The position numbers and the translations under genes were made by a program. The notes under the pieces were generated by a model that saw only the letters and a list, made by a program, of their open reading frames with translations, ran no database searches and was not told the origin of the DNA. Positions 1-7,218 of a DNA stretch of 13,380 nucleotides are shown here, piece after piece. Origin of the DNA: Candidatus Thiosymbion ectosymbiont of Robbea hypermnestra (GTDB taxonomy: Bacteria > Pseudomonadota > Gammaproteobacteria > Chromatiales > Chromatiaceae); assembly GCA_020443945.1 (NCBI GenBank), contig JAIZWN010000664.1, positions 1 to 13,380 on the forward strand, written 5' to 3'. Each line of letters opens with the position of its first letter. Within the stretch, counting starts at the first letter, position 1.

Positions 1-39
1 CGCCAGACGAAAGGGGCGGGAACGGATAGGCCAAATCTA

Positions 40-60
40 AGGACACGGGAAACCTGTCCT
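40..60. other. Hairpin with GAAA loop
   Basis: AGGACA (40-45) pairs with TGTCCT (55-60). A bulged C at 46 and a GG/CC pair then close a GAAA tetraloop (49-52). No T-run follows, so it is not a standard intrinsic terminator. It may be the 3' hairpin of a gene lying outside the window. Apart from this, bases 1-153 show no gene. Confidence 0.5.
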
Positions 61-153
61 CTACTCTACTGTGATGTGCGACGTGACTCAGGGAGACACC
101 TGATCACTTGAAAATTTACCACTACCCAGGCACAAACGGGGGGTGAACCAGTG

Positions 154-1617
154 ATGCGGCTCCAGGATAGCGATCTGTTGCGGGAATCTTGTTACATCGG
201 CGGCGAATGGGTGGGGGCCCGAAACGGCGCCCGACTGACGGTGACCGACCCGGCTACCGGCGAGACCATCGCCCAGGTGCCGAACCTGGGGGCTACCGAG
301 ACCCGACAGGCCGTCGAGGCCGCGGAGAGGGCCTGGGGACCCTGGCGGGCGCTGACCGCGGACGCGCGGTCGGAATTGCTCAGGCGTTGGGGGGAACTGG
401 TGCTGGCGCATCAGGAGGACCTGGCCCGCCTCATAACCACGGAGCAGGGCAAACCCTTGGCGGAGGCGCGCGCCGAGGTGGTCTACGCCGCCTCCTTCAT
501 CGACTGGTTCGCGGAGGAAGGGCGGCGGATCTATGGTGATGTCATCCCCCCTCCCCATAGCGACAAACGCATCCTGACGCTCAAGCAGCCGGTCGGGGTC
601 TGCGCCCTCATCACGCCCTGGAACTTCCCGGCCGCCATGATCGCCCGCAAGGCCGGCGCGGCCCTGGCCGCCGGTTGCACCCTGGTGATCAAGCCGGCGG
701 AGGACTCGCCCCTCACGGCCCTGGCCCTGACGGTACTGGCGGAGCGGGCCGGTATTCCGGCGGGGGTCTTCAATGTGGTCACCGGCGATCCGATCCCCAT
801 CGGCGGGGAGCTGACCGCCAATCCGCGGGTGCGCAAGCTGAGCTTCACCGGCTCCACCCAAACGGGGCGGTTACTGATGCGCCAATGCGGGGATACGGTC
901 AAGAAGCTGTCCCTGGAGCTGGGCGGCAATACCCCTTTCATCGTCTTCGACGACGCGGACCTGGACGCCGCCGTCGAAGGCGCCATGCAATCCAAGTATC
1001 GCAACAGCGGCCAAACCTGCGTCTGCGCCAATCGCATCCTGGTGCAGGACGGTATCCACGACGCCTTTGCCGAGCGCCTGGCGGCCAGGGTCGCCGCCCT
1101 GCAGGTAGGACCGGGGGCCAAGCCGGGGGTCGAGCAGGGCCCGCTCATCCGCGCGGAGGCCGTCGTCAAGGTCGAGGTCCACATCGCCGACGCCCTCGAC
1201 AAGGGCGCGCGCCTGCTTACCGGCGGCGCCCGTCATGCCCTGGGCGGGACCTTCTTCGAGCCTACGGTGCTGGCGGACGTGACCCCGGATATGCGGGTCG
1301 CCCGCGAGGAAACCTTCGGCCCGGTGGCCCCCCTGTTCCGTTTCGAGACGGAAGCGGCGGCGGTAGCCATGGCCAACGACACCGAGTACGGACTGGCCGC
1401 CTACTTCTACAGCCGGGACCTCGGCCGGGTGTGGCGGGTCTCCGAGGCCCTGGAGTACGGCATAATCGGCGTCAACACCGGCTCCACCTCCACCGCCGTC
1501 GCCCCCTTCGGCGGCGTCAAGCAATCGGGCATAGGACGCGAAGGGTCCCGCTACGGCATCGAGGAGTATCTGGAGCTCAAATACCTGTGCCTGGATATCG
1601 GGACCTCCCCACGGTAG
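154..1617 (+). CDS. gabD: Succinate-semialdehyde dehydrogenase GabD
   Basis: Oxidises succinate semialdehyde to succinate, the last step of GABA degradation; a cytosolic ALDH-superfamily enzyme. The 487 residues align end to end with my memory of E. coli GabD (482 aa), including the opening MRLQDSDLLR and the ending near EYLELKYLCL. Visible ALDH signatures are PWNFP (155-159, with catalytic-site Asn157), the general base Glu255 in LELGGN, and the nucleophile Cys289 in GQTC. A second cysteine, Cys291, matches the redox-switch position of E. coli GabD. The cofactor strand reads KPAED: Glu183 replaces the serine of NADP-dependent E. coli GabD, which suggests NAD+ preference (inference). A GTG three bases upstream is also open, but the purine-rich GGTGA at 142-146 lies at better distance from ATG 154. 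No GABA transaminase or permease gene adjoins it here. Confidence 0.93.
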   Translation: MRLQDSDLLRESCYIGGEWVGARNGARLTVTDPATGETIAQVPNLGATETRQAVEAAERAWGPWRALTADARSELLRRWGELVLAHQEDLARLITTEQGKPLAEARAEVVYAASFIDWFAEEGRRIYGDVIPPPHSDKRILTLKQPVGVCALITPWNFPAAMIARKAGAALAAGCTLVIKPAEDSPLTALALTVLAERAGIPAGVFNVVTGDPIPIGGELTANPRVRKLSFTGSTQTGRLLMRQCGDTVKKLSLELGGNTPFIVFDDADLDAAVEGAMQSKYRNSGQTCVCANRILVQDGIHDAFAERLAARVAALQVGPGAKPGVEQGPLIRAEAVVKVEVHIADALDKGARLLTGGARHALGGTFFEPTVLADVTPDMRVAREETFGPVAPLFRFETEAAAVAMANDTEYGLAAYFYSRDLGRVWRVSEALEYGIIGVNTGSTSTAVAPFGGVKQSGIGREGSRYGIEEYLELKYLCLDIGTSPR

Positions 1618-1621
1618 CGCC

Positions 1622-1639
1622 CGATTTCGCATGAAATCG
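1622..1639 (+). terminator. Hairpin after gabD, weak terminator candidate
   Basis: CGATTTC (1622-1628) and GAAATCG (1633-1639) form a perfect 7-bp stem around GCAT, starting four bases after the gabD stop. There is no downstream T-run. It may act as a 3' processing or stability hairpin, or with Rho, rather than as a true intrinsic terminator. Confidence 0.4.
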
Positions 1640-1690
1640 TCGCGACACGCAGGGGGTGCATACGCCGACCCCGAGGCTTCGAGCGGCTTA

Positions 1691-1819
1691 GGGGTATACC
1701 CCCTCTCCCACCGGGAGAGGGCCGGGGAGAGGGCGGGAAAGCGTTGCGGTACCGCGGCGCTTTCCTGCCATCGGGATGGGCAGCGTTTTCCGAGGTGGGA
1801 TGCGCTACGCTTTCCTGCC
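1691..1819. repeat. Cluster of extragenic palindromes
   Basis: This fills the first half of the 346-bp gap between gabD and the DUF2760 gene. Four elements are visible. GGGGTATACCCC (1691-1702) is a perfect 12-base palindrome. CCCTCTCCC/GGGAGAGGG (1701-1709 and 1713-1721) is a 9-bp stem with a 3-base loop, a form I know as a common dispersed palindrome in proteobacteria. A near-perfect 38-base palindrome spans 1732-1769 and has GCGGTACCGC at its centre. The 12-mer CGCTTTCCTGCC occurs at 1758-1769 and again at 1808-1819, and a near-inverted copy (GGCGGGAAAGCG) lies at 1732-1743. The rest of the gap to 1963 shows no gene or convincing promoter. Confidence 0.65.
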
Positions 1820-1963
1820 CTACGATCCTATGGTCCGTGCCTGCGGAGCCGGCTGGTTATCGACCGCTCCGGTATCCGTGCGCTTCCTTTGTGGTAGCAT
1901 CCAAGTCCGTCCGAGCCCCGTGGTTTCGTGCCCCTCGCAACGCTTGAACGGAGTATCTGCCCC

Positions 1964-2515
1964 ATGTCCGAGTCTACGCCCTCGGTATTTCGCCGCTTCG
2001 CCCTTCTGCTGTCCGTATTCCGACGCATCCTGACCGACGCCCGCTTCGCTGGCCAAGTAGCCGAGCTGCATGCGGGGCGCGCGACCGCCGCCTCGGATGC
2101 CCGGGGCGGGAAGGAAACGCCGCGCCTGCGGGAGGCCGAGCCGAACGCGGGGTTGCAGCTCTTAGGTCTGCTCCAGAGGGACGGGCGTTTGATCGATTTT
2201 CTCGAGGAGGACGTGGGCGCCTATTCGGACGCCGAGGTCGGCGCGGCCGCGCGCGTGGTGCATGAAGGGTGCAAGGAAACCCTGGCGCAGCATTTCACCA
2301 TCGAGGCCGTGCGCGCCGAATCGGAGGGGGACCGGGTGACCCTGGCGGCGGACTTCGATGTGTCCGCGGTGCGGCTCACGGGTAATCTGGTGGGTCAGGC
2401 GCCCTTTACCGGCAGCCTGGTCCACCGGGGCTGGCGGGTCACGGAGACCCGATTGCCCCAGGTCGCGACCGGCCATGATCTGAGGATTCTGGCGCCCGCG
2501 GAGGTAGAGCTATGA
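1964..2515 (+). CDS. DUF2760 domain protein, Hsp70 operon partner
   Basis: A 183-aa protein recognised as the DUF2760 family, which I know from genes directly upstream of DnaK-like Hsp70 genes in proteobacteria. Its biochemical role is unknown. The N-terminus (about 8-30) is a basic amphipathic or hydrophobic stretch (FRRFALLLSVFRRIL), and residues 31-60 are low-complexity and charged. The family-type core starts near residue 64 with LQLLGLLQRDGRLIDFLEED, followed by a DAEVGAAARVVHEGC segment and a beta-rich C-terminal half. The start chosen is ATG 1964, preceded by GGAG at 1950-1953. An upstream in-frame ATG at 1928 would add 12 residues but lacks a comparable ribosome site. The stop overlaps the Hsp70 start in an ATGA, indicating translational coupling. 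Confidence 0.8.
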   Translation: MSESTPSVFRRFALLLSVFRRILTDARFAGQVAELHAGRATAASDARGGKETPRLREAEPNAGLQLLGLLQRDGRLIDFLEEDVGAYSDAEVGAAARVVHEGCKETLAQHFTIEAVRAESEGDRVTLAADFDVSAVRLTGNLVGQAPFTGSLVHRGWRVTETRLPQVATGHDLRILAPAEVEL

Positions 2516-4353
2516 GTGACGCGCGCTATGCCGTGGGCATCGATCTGGGAACCACCCACTGTGCCCTGTCCTCTGTCGATCTGGACGCCAGCGAGTGGGA
2601 CGAGGTCACGCAGGACCTGATGCCGGTGCCCCAGCTGACGGGACCCGGTACGGTCGCCGCCCTGCCCCTGTTGCCCTCGTTCCTTTATCTGCCCCACCCG
2701 GACGAGTTCGCGGTGGAGGATCTGACGCTGCCCTGGGACGACCGTACGGACCAGCTCCTCGGCGAGCTGGCGCGTTCCGTCGGGGCCCGCACCCCCATTC
2801 GCCTGGTCTCCAGCGCCAAGAGCTGGCTGTGCCATCCGGGAATCGACCGACGCAGCTCGGTGCTGCCGCCGGGGGCGCCGGAAGACGAGGTGTCTCGGGT
2901 CTCGCCTTACCAGGCCTCGGTCCGCTATCTGGAACATCTGCGCGACGCCTGGAATCATGCCCACCCGGAGCATGACCTGGTACGCCAGGAGGTCACGGTG
3001 ACGGTCCCCGCCTCCTTCGATCCGGCCGCCCGGGAACTGACCGCCGAGGCGGCCCAGACCGTCGGCTTCCGGCGCCTGGTCCTGCTCGAAGAGCCCCAGG
3101 CAGCCCTCTACAGCTGGATTCACGACAGCGCGGGGACCTGGCGCAAACAGGTGCGCGTCGGCGACATCATCCTGGTCATCGATGTGGGCGGCGGCACCAC
3201 CGATCTGTCCCTGATCGCGGTGACGGCACGCGACGGCGCGCTGGAGCTGGTCCGCGTCGCCGTCGGCGAGCACATCCTGCTCGGCGGCGACAACATGGAC
3301 CTGGCCCTCGCGCACCTGGTCGGAGGCAAGCTCACGGCTACGGGCACCACCCTGGACCATTGGCAGATTCAAGCCCTCACCCACGGCTGCCGCCAGGCCA
3401 AGGAAGCGTTGCTGATGGACCCGAGCCTGGAAGCCGTGCCCGTGGTGGTGCCCAGCCGCGGCACCCGCCTCATCCGCCGCAGTCTCCGCACCGAGCTGAC
3501 CGGCGGAGAGGTCACCCACACCCTGGTCGAAGGCTTCTTCCCCGAGGTTCCCGTGAGCGCCCGCCCGGCCGCGCGCCCGCGCGCGGCCCTCACCAAGCTC
3601 GGCTTGCCTTATGCCCAGGACGCCGCCGTCACCCGCCACTTGGCCGCCTTCCTCGGTATGCAGAAAGGGGCTACGGAAGACCTGCCCGGCTTCGAGCCCG
3701 GCGGCGGTAGCTTCCTGCATCCGACGGCCGTCCTGTTCAACGGCGGCGTCTTCAAGGCAAACCTGCTGGTCGAGCGGGTGATGAAGGTCATCAACGATTG
3801 GCTGGCGACGGACGACGCCCCCCCGGCCCGTCTGCTCGCGGGGGTCGACCTCGACCTCTCCGTGGCGCGCGGGGCCTCCTACTACGGCTACGTCCGGCGC
3901 GGAGGCGGGGTCAGAATCCGGGGCGGTACCGCCCGCTCCTACTATGTGGGCGTGGAGAGCGCCGTGCCCGCCGTGCCAGGCGTGGAGCCGCGGATCCAGG
4001 CCCTGTGCCTGGCCCCCTTCGGCATGGAAGAAGGCACCCAGGCCGAAATCCCGCCCCAGGAATTCGGCCTGGTCGTCTCCGAGCAAGTGCGGTTTCGGTT
4101 CTTCGGCTCCCCGGTGCGCCGCGACGATCAGGTCGGAGACCTGCTCGAAGATTGGTCCGCCGAAGAAATCGAAGAGCTCGAAGAAATCGAGGCCTACCTC
4201 CCCGCGGAAACGCGGACGCCGGGAGAAATCGTCCCGGTACACCTGCGCGCCTCGGTCACCGAAGTCGGCACCCTCCTGCTCGAAGCCATGCCCCTCGACG
4301 GTCCCGAGCATTGGAAAGTCGAATTCAACGTGCGCAACCCCGCGAACGAATGA
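2512..4353 (+). CDS. DnaK-like Hsp70 family protein
   Basis: A 613-aa actin-fold ATPase of the Hsp70 superfamily, cytosolic, distinct from housekeeping DnaK. The ATPase motifs are in order: phosphate-1 GIDLGTTHCAL (9-19), the EEPQAALYSW motif (193-202), phosphate-2 VIDVGGGTTDLSLI (222-235), the adenosine motif LFNGGVF (408-414), and VARGASYYGY (451-460) corresponding to the AxGAA region of DnaK. A 40-60-residue insert around 300-360 is rich in Arg and Pro. The C-terminal 130 residues are shorter and more acidic than the DnaK substrate-binding domain, and the EEVD-type tail is absent. It overlaps the DUF2760 gene by four bases. In many relatives I recall a second, larger Hsp70 with a DUF3731 domain following this pair; none is present here. 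Substrate unknown. Confidence 0.88.
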   Translation: MSDARYAVGIDLGTTHCALSSVDLDASEWDEVTQDLMPVPQLTGPGTVAALPLLPSFLYLPHPDEFAVEDLTLPWDDRTDQLLGELARSVGARTPIRLVSSAKSWLCHPGIDRRSSVLPPGAPEDEVSRVSPYQASVRYLEHLRDAWNHAHPEHDLVRQEVTVTVPASFDPAARELTAEAAQTVGFRRLVLLEEPQAALYSWIHDSAGTWRKQVRVGDIILVIDVGGGTTDLSLIAVTARDGALELVRVAVGEHILLGGDNMDLALAHLVGGKLTATGTTLDHWQIQALTHGCRQAKEALLMDPSLEAVPVVVPSRGTRLIRRSLRTELTGGEVTHTLVEGFFPEVPVSARPAARPRAALTKLGLPYAQDAAVTRHLAAFLGMQKGATEDLPGFEPGGGSFLHPTAVLFNGGVFKANLLVERVMKVINDWLATDDAPPARLLAGVDLDLSVARGASYYGYVRRGGGVRIRGGTARSYYVGVESAVPAVPGVEPRIQALCLAPFGMEEGTQAEIPPQEFGLVVSEQVRFRFFGSPVRRDDQVGDLLEDWSAEEIEELEEIEAYLPAETRTPGEIVPVHLRASVTEVGTLLLEAMPLDGPEHWKVEFNVRNPANE

Positions 4354-4417
4354 ACTTGTAATGGAGCGAAAGCTATGTATATAGGTCCCAAACCAAGAGA
4401 AATCATAATATGTTTGA

Positions 4418-4783
4418 AAATACTATCAATATATCGAACACCCTTGTCAATTCCCGGTTGGCCTGATTGAAAGACTAGTACTTTCAATGAGCAACGAAGA
4501 TGATTGGGTTTTTGATCCGTTTTCAGGAACCGGAACATCGATCATCGCCGCCATTCGGAACGGCAGACGGGGCGCCGGGGCCGAAACAGAAAAAAAATAC
4601 ATAGAAATTTCGCGCTCGAGAATACAGGAAACCGTTGCGGGGACTCTCCGGGTGCGCCCAATGAACAAGCCCAAATACGACCCGAACGTTGCCGGGAATA
4701 AATTAATAAAGGCTCCATGGGAACAGGAACAAGGACGTGGTATACCGGCAGTCCCCCTGGTCCTAATCGGAATAGAATCATAA
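4418..4783 (+). pseudogene. 3' remnant of a DNA methyltransferase gene
   Basis: The open frame from 4418 encodes the C-terminal end of a beta-class-order amino-methyltransferase. It shows HPCQFPVGLIERL, then DWVFDPFSGTGTS (AdoMet motif I), then acidic and basic helices, and a GTLRVRPMNKP tail typical of the end of such enzymes. A whole enzyme would need about 200 more residues, including the catalytic DPPY or SPPY motif. Those are absent: in-frame stops lie at 4406-4408 and 4415-4417, directly upstream of the homologous stretch. An internal ATG at 4487 would give 98 residues, which cannot form an active enzyme. It sits 87 bases before the HNH endonuclease gene, the place where that gene's own methyltransferase would be expected. 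The sequence is clearly more AT-rich than the Hsp70 gene before it. Confidence 0.7.
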
Positions 4784-4870
4784 AAACCAATGCTCTCTGC
4801 CAAAATGGCATTTGGAAGCAGGTAGTCGAGACGTCTATGAGCGGCATGCAGACAGGAAGCAAGATCGACA

Positions 4871-5866
4871 ATGCCGGCCCTTGAAGCAAGGCATCTCGTT
4901 CGAGCGGTCGAGGACGCATTTACCGAATCGGTAGCGTCGGCGGTGCTGGTATCCCGGATCAGGGAGCACCCACGGCGGTTTTACGTGACGGCGGGGGAGG
5001 CGTCTTTTCCGGTTTGGGTCTATGTCTGGACGCTGACTCATGGTGGGGGTGCCGCTAGGCCGGCGGATGAATATCGGATTCAGCTCACCTCCGTCATGCC
5101 GCCGCTACCGGAGAATCCCGACGGATCCACCTTGTTACTCGGCTACGAGCCGAACACAAAATGCTTCGCGGGATTCGACTTGCGGAGGCACCAGACGTTC
5201 TCTACCCAATCACCCTCGATTCAAGTCAATATCAACACATTGCGGGAAGCCGTGAGGGATGGTTTTGCCTTTGCCCGGAAAGACAATAATGAGATTGCCG
5301 TAGGCTTTCGGCCAGACAACATGCTGTCCTATGCTCTGAATTGCGAAAGTTTCCATGAGAGTAGCGCGGATGCCACCGTATCCGAAATCCTTTCTCGCGT
5401 CGGTCGTTTCGAGACCGTCCCGGCTGAGGAGATCGATGCGTTGCCAGCCGAGCGCCAACGGGTCATAACCAAGGTTTCTCGCTTAGCGCGGGATAGTGAT
5501 TTCCGACGGAAGGTTACCATTGCCTACGACCGCAAATGCTGTGTTACCGGATTGCAGCTCCGTCTTATCGATGCCGCGCATATTCTGCCCGTAGGGGCGG
5601 AAGGAAGTAACGATGCGGTCGAGAATGGTCTTTGCCTTTCTCCCACTTACCATCGGGCATACGATCGTGGCCTGATCCGCCTGACCGAAGAACGAAAAAT
5701 GATCCTCGACCGGAACAAGCGCGATGAACTTGTCCGGTTGGGGCTCGGGGGAGGTCTGGCGGAGTTCGAGGCCCACTTGGGGCGGGAAATTTTTCTCCCC
5801 GCCGATAGGCGACAGTGGCCGGATTTGGCGCTGATTCGTCAGGCAAACCGTTTTCGTGGGATCTGA
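4871..5866 (+). CDS. HNH endonuclease, putative type II restriction enzyme
   Basis: A 331-aa predicted DNA endonuclease. The C-terminal third carries a beta-beta-alpha metal (HNH) site: CCVTG (223-227), IDAAHILP with His237, then ENGLCLSPTYHRAYDRG with Asn252 and His261. This spacing is that of putative restriction endonucleases (COG3440-like). The N-terminal 160 residues hold no catalytic motif that I can see and are probably the recognition or sensor part, as in methylase-associated HNH proteins. It is placed between a broken and an intact DNA methyltransferase gene, which supports a restriction role; the recognition site is unknown. ATG 4871 is the only ATG start after the in-frame stop at 4838-4840. 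A weak AGGA lies about 13 bases upstream. All catalytic residues look intact, so it is probably active. Confidence 0.82.
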   Translation: MPALEARHLVRAVEDAFTESVASAVLVSRIREHPRRFYVTAGEASFPVWVYVWTLTHGGGAARPADEYRIQLTSVMPPLPENPDGSTLLLGYEPNTKCFAGFDLRRHQTFSTQSPSIQVNINTLREAVRDGFAFARKDNNEIAVGFRPDNMLSYALNCESFHESSADATVSEILSRVGRFETVPAEEIDALPAERQRVITKVSRLARDSDFRRKVTIAYDRKCCVTGLQLRLIDAAHILPVGAEGSNDAVENGLCLSPTYHRAYDRGLIRLTEERKMILDRNKRDELVRLGLGGGLAEFEAHLGREIFLPADRRQWPDLALIRQANRFRGI

Positions 5867-5869
5867 TCC

Positions 5870-5913
5870 TGTAAGACAAAAACCTTCTTGACTAGAAAGA
5901 TTATCGTCTTACA
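5870..5913. promoter_or_regulatory. Inverted repeat spanning the methyltransferase promoter
   Basis: TGTAAGAC (5870-5877) and GTCTTACA (5906-5913) are perfect 8-base inverted arms separated by 28 bases. The right arm overlaps the predicted -10 box, and the -35 box lies between the arms. A smaller inverted pair, TTCT/AGAA, brackets TGACT at the -35. The position fits an operator; the likely binder is the methyltransferase's own N-terminal DNA-binding segment (inference). As RNA it could alternatively form a weak hairpin after the HNH gene. Confidence 0.5.
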
Positions 5914-5915
5914 CT
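5888..5915 (+). promoter_or_regulatory. Sigma70-type promoter of the methyltransferase gene
   Basis: TTGACT (5888-5893) and TACACT (5910-5915) are separated by 16 bases, a good match to the -35 and -10 consensus in a 55-base gap. Transcription would start near 5922, which is the A of the start codon. No Shine-Dalgarno sequence lies between the -10 box and the ATG. The transcript is therefore predicted to be leaderless or nearly so, and separate from the HNH gene. Confidence 0.6.
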
Positions 5916-5921
5916 AACGGC

Positions 5922-7145
5922 ATGGCCAGACCCAAGAAACAAAATCCCAGAAGCAGGTTGGTTAATTTTCGCCTTACCGAGGCTGAATTCGATAGCATCG
6001 AGTCCGAGGCAAGCGCGGCCGGCTTCGAATCCTTGAGCGACTACCTGAGATACCTTCACGAACAACATGCAACAACGGCCTACAAACACAAGGGCGTAAA
6101 AGAAAACGCCGTGCTCTATGGTGTCCCCGAACCATCCCTCTATCGCAAAACGGAACGAGGAAAGCTCTATCACGGGGATGCGCTCGGATTGCTCCACAAG
6201 ACCCTCGAGCCCGATTCAGTCGATTTAATCATGACCTCCCCCCCATTCGGGCTGGTGAGGAAAAAGAGCTATGGCAACGAAGACGCCGACCAATACGTTG
6301 AATGGTTTCGGCCATTCGCCGAAGGCATGCGGCGAGTCCTCAAACAAAAGGGAAGCCTGGTCATCGATATCGGAGGTTCCTGGAAAAAGGGTATACCGAC
6401 ACGTTCGCTGTATCATTTCGAGCTACTCATTACATTATGTCGCGACTACGGATTCCACCTCTGTCAGGAGTACTACTGGTGGAACCCGGCCAAGCTGCCC
6501 ACCCCCGCCGAGTGGGTCAATATCAGAAGAATCCGGGTCAAGGACGCGGTAAATTGTATCTGGTGGCTGTCGCAAACCCCCTGGCCGAAGGCCTCTAATA
6601 AACGAGTGCTCGCCCCTTACAGCGAGTCGATGAAATCCTTACTCAAGAATGGCTATACGCCCAAGCTACGCCCCTCCGGGCATGATATTTCCGACAAATT
6701 CGGTAAGGACAACGGTGGTTCCGTTCCACCGAATCTGCTTGCATTGGCTAACACCGAATCCAATGGCGCCTATCAGGATTATTGTCGCGCCAATCATCTG
6801 CCGGTCCATCCGGCGCGCTTTCCAGGCCGGATTCCCGAATACTTCATCCGCATGTTGACGGATAAGGGAGATTTGGTCCTGGACCCATTCGCCGGCTCTT
6901 GCGTTACCGGCGAGATATCCGAATCACTGGAAAGAAATTGGATCTGCATCGACTTGGATGAAATGTATCTGAAGGGCGCGCTTGCGCGATTTGTCGGGAT
7001 AAAACCTCAACTACCGAAGGTGGATTCCACCCCTTACCAGATCTACCCTCCTTGTTCCATGAACGGCGCCCTTGACGATTCTCTGTTGCCGGAAGATGGG
7101 GGAGTTAAAAGGTCGGTTGAGAAATCTCGACAAACTTTCCGATAG
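5922..7145 (+). CDS. M.PvuII-like N4-cytosine DNA methyltransferase with RHH segment
   Basis: Transfers a methyl group from AdoMet to DNA cytosine N4. Of its 407 residues, about 80-365 closely follow my memory of M.PvuII: the catalytic motif TSPPFGLVRKKSYGN (105-119), GSLVIDIGGSW (144-154), EWVNIRRIRVKDAVN (197-211), RPSGHDI (250-256), DNGGSVPPNLL (263-273), HPARFP (296-301), and motif I DPFAGSCVTG (321-330). Motif IV before motif I is the beta-class order. CAGCTG is therefore the likely target (inference). Unlike M.PvuII, it starts with a basic segment and a ribbon-helix-helix-like unit, RLVNFRLTEAEFDSIESEA to about residue 50, suggesting autoregulatory DNA binding. Residues 366-407 are extra and unassigned. 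No controller gene is seen. ATG 5922 is the only plausible start, as an in-frame stop lies at 5889-5891. Confidence 0.88.
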   Translation: MARPKKQNPRSRLVNFRLTEAEFDSIESEASAAGFESLSDYLRYLHEQHATTAYKHKGVKENAVLYGVPEPSLYRKTERGKLYHGDALGLLHKTLEPDSVDLIMTSPPFGLVRKKSYGNEDADQYVEWFRPFAEGMRRVLKQKGSLVIDIGGSWKKGIPTRSLYHFELLITLCRDYGFHLCQEYYWWNPAKLPTPAEWVNIRRIRVKDAVNCIWWLSQTPWPKASNKRVLAPYSESMKSLLKNGYTPKLRPSGHDISDKFGKDNGGSVPPNLLALANTESNGAYQDYCRANHLPVHPARFPGRIPEYFIRMLTDKGDLVLDPFAGSCVTGEISESLERNWICIDLDEMYLKGALARFVGIKPQLPKVDSTPYQIYPPCSMNGALDDSLLPEDGGVKRSVEKSRQTFR

Positions 7146-7218
7146 CTCCCAGTACCCCATTTCACCTTATTTTGCGTTGGCAGAGAAGGTTTGATCTGGA
7201 ATAGGCCACATAGAGAAG

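Noticed and set aside
1895..1900. TAGCAT as -10 box for the DUF2760-Hsp70 operon
   Set aside because: Only four of six consensus positions match and there is no -35 box at 16-18 bases.
2395..4311. Long minus-strand open frame (638 codons) opposite the Hsp70 gene
   Set aside because: It lacks any domain pattern, is very rich in Gly, Gln, His and Arg, and mirrors the GC-rich third positions of the clearly recognised Hsp70 gene.
4487..4783. Stand-alone 98-aa methyltransferase-like gene
   Set aside because: The homologous reading frame extends upstream of this ATG into HPCQFPV, and the catalytic half of the enzyme is missing, so it is a remnant.
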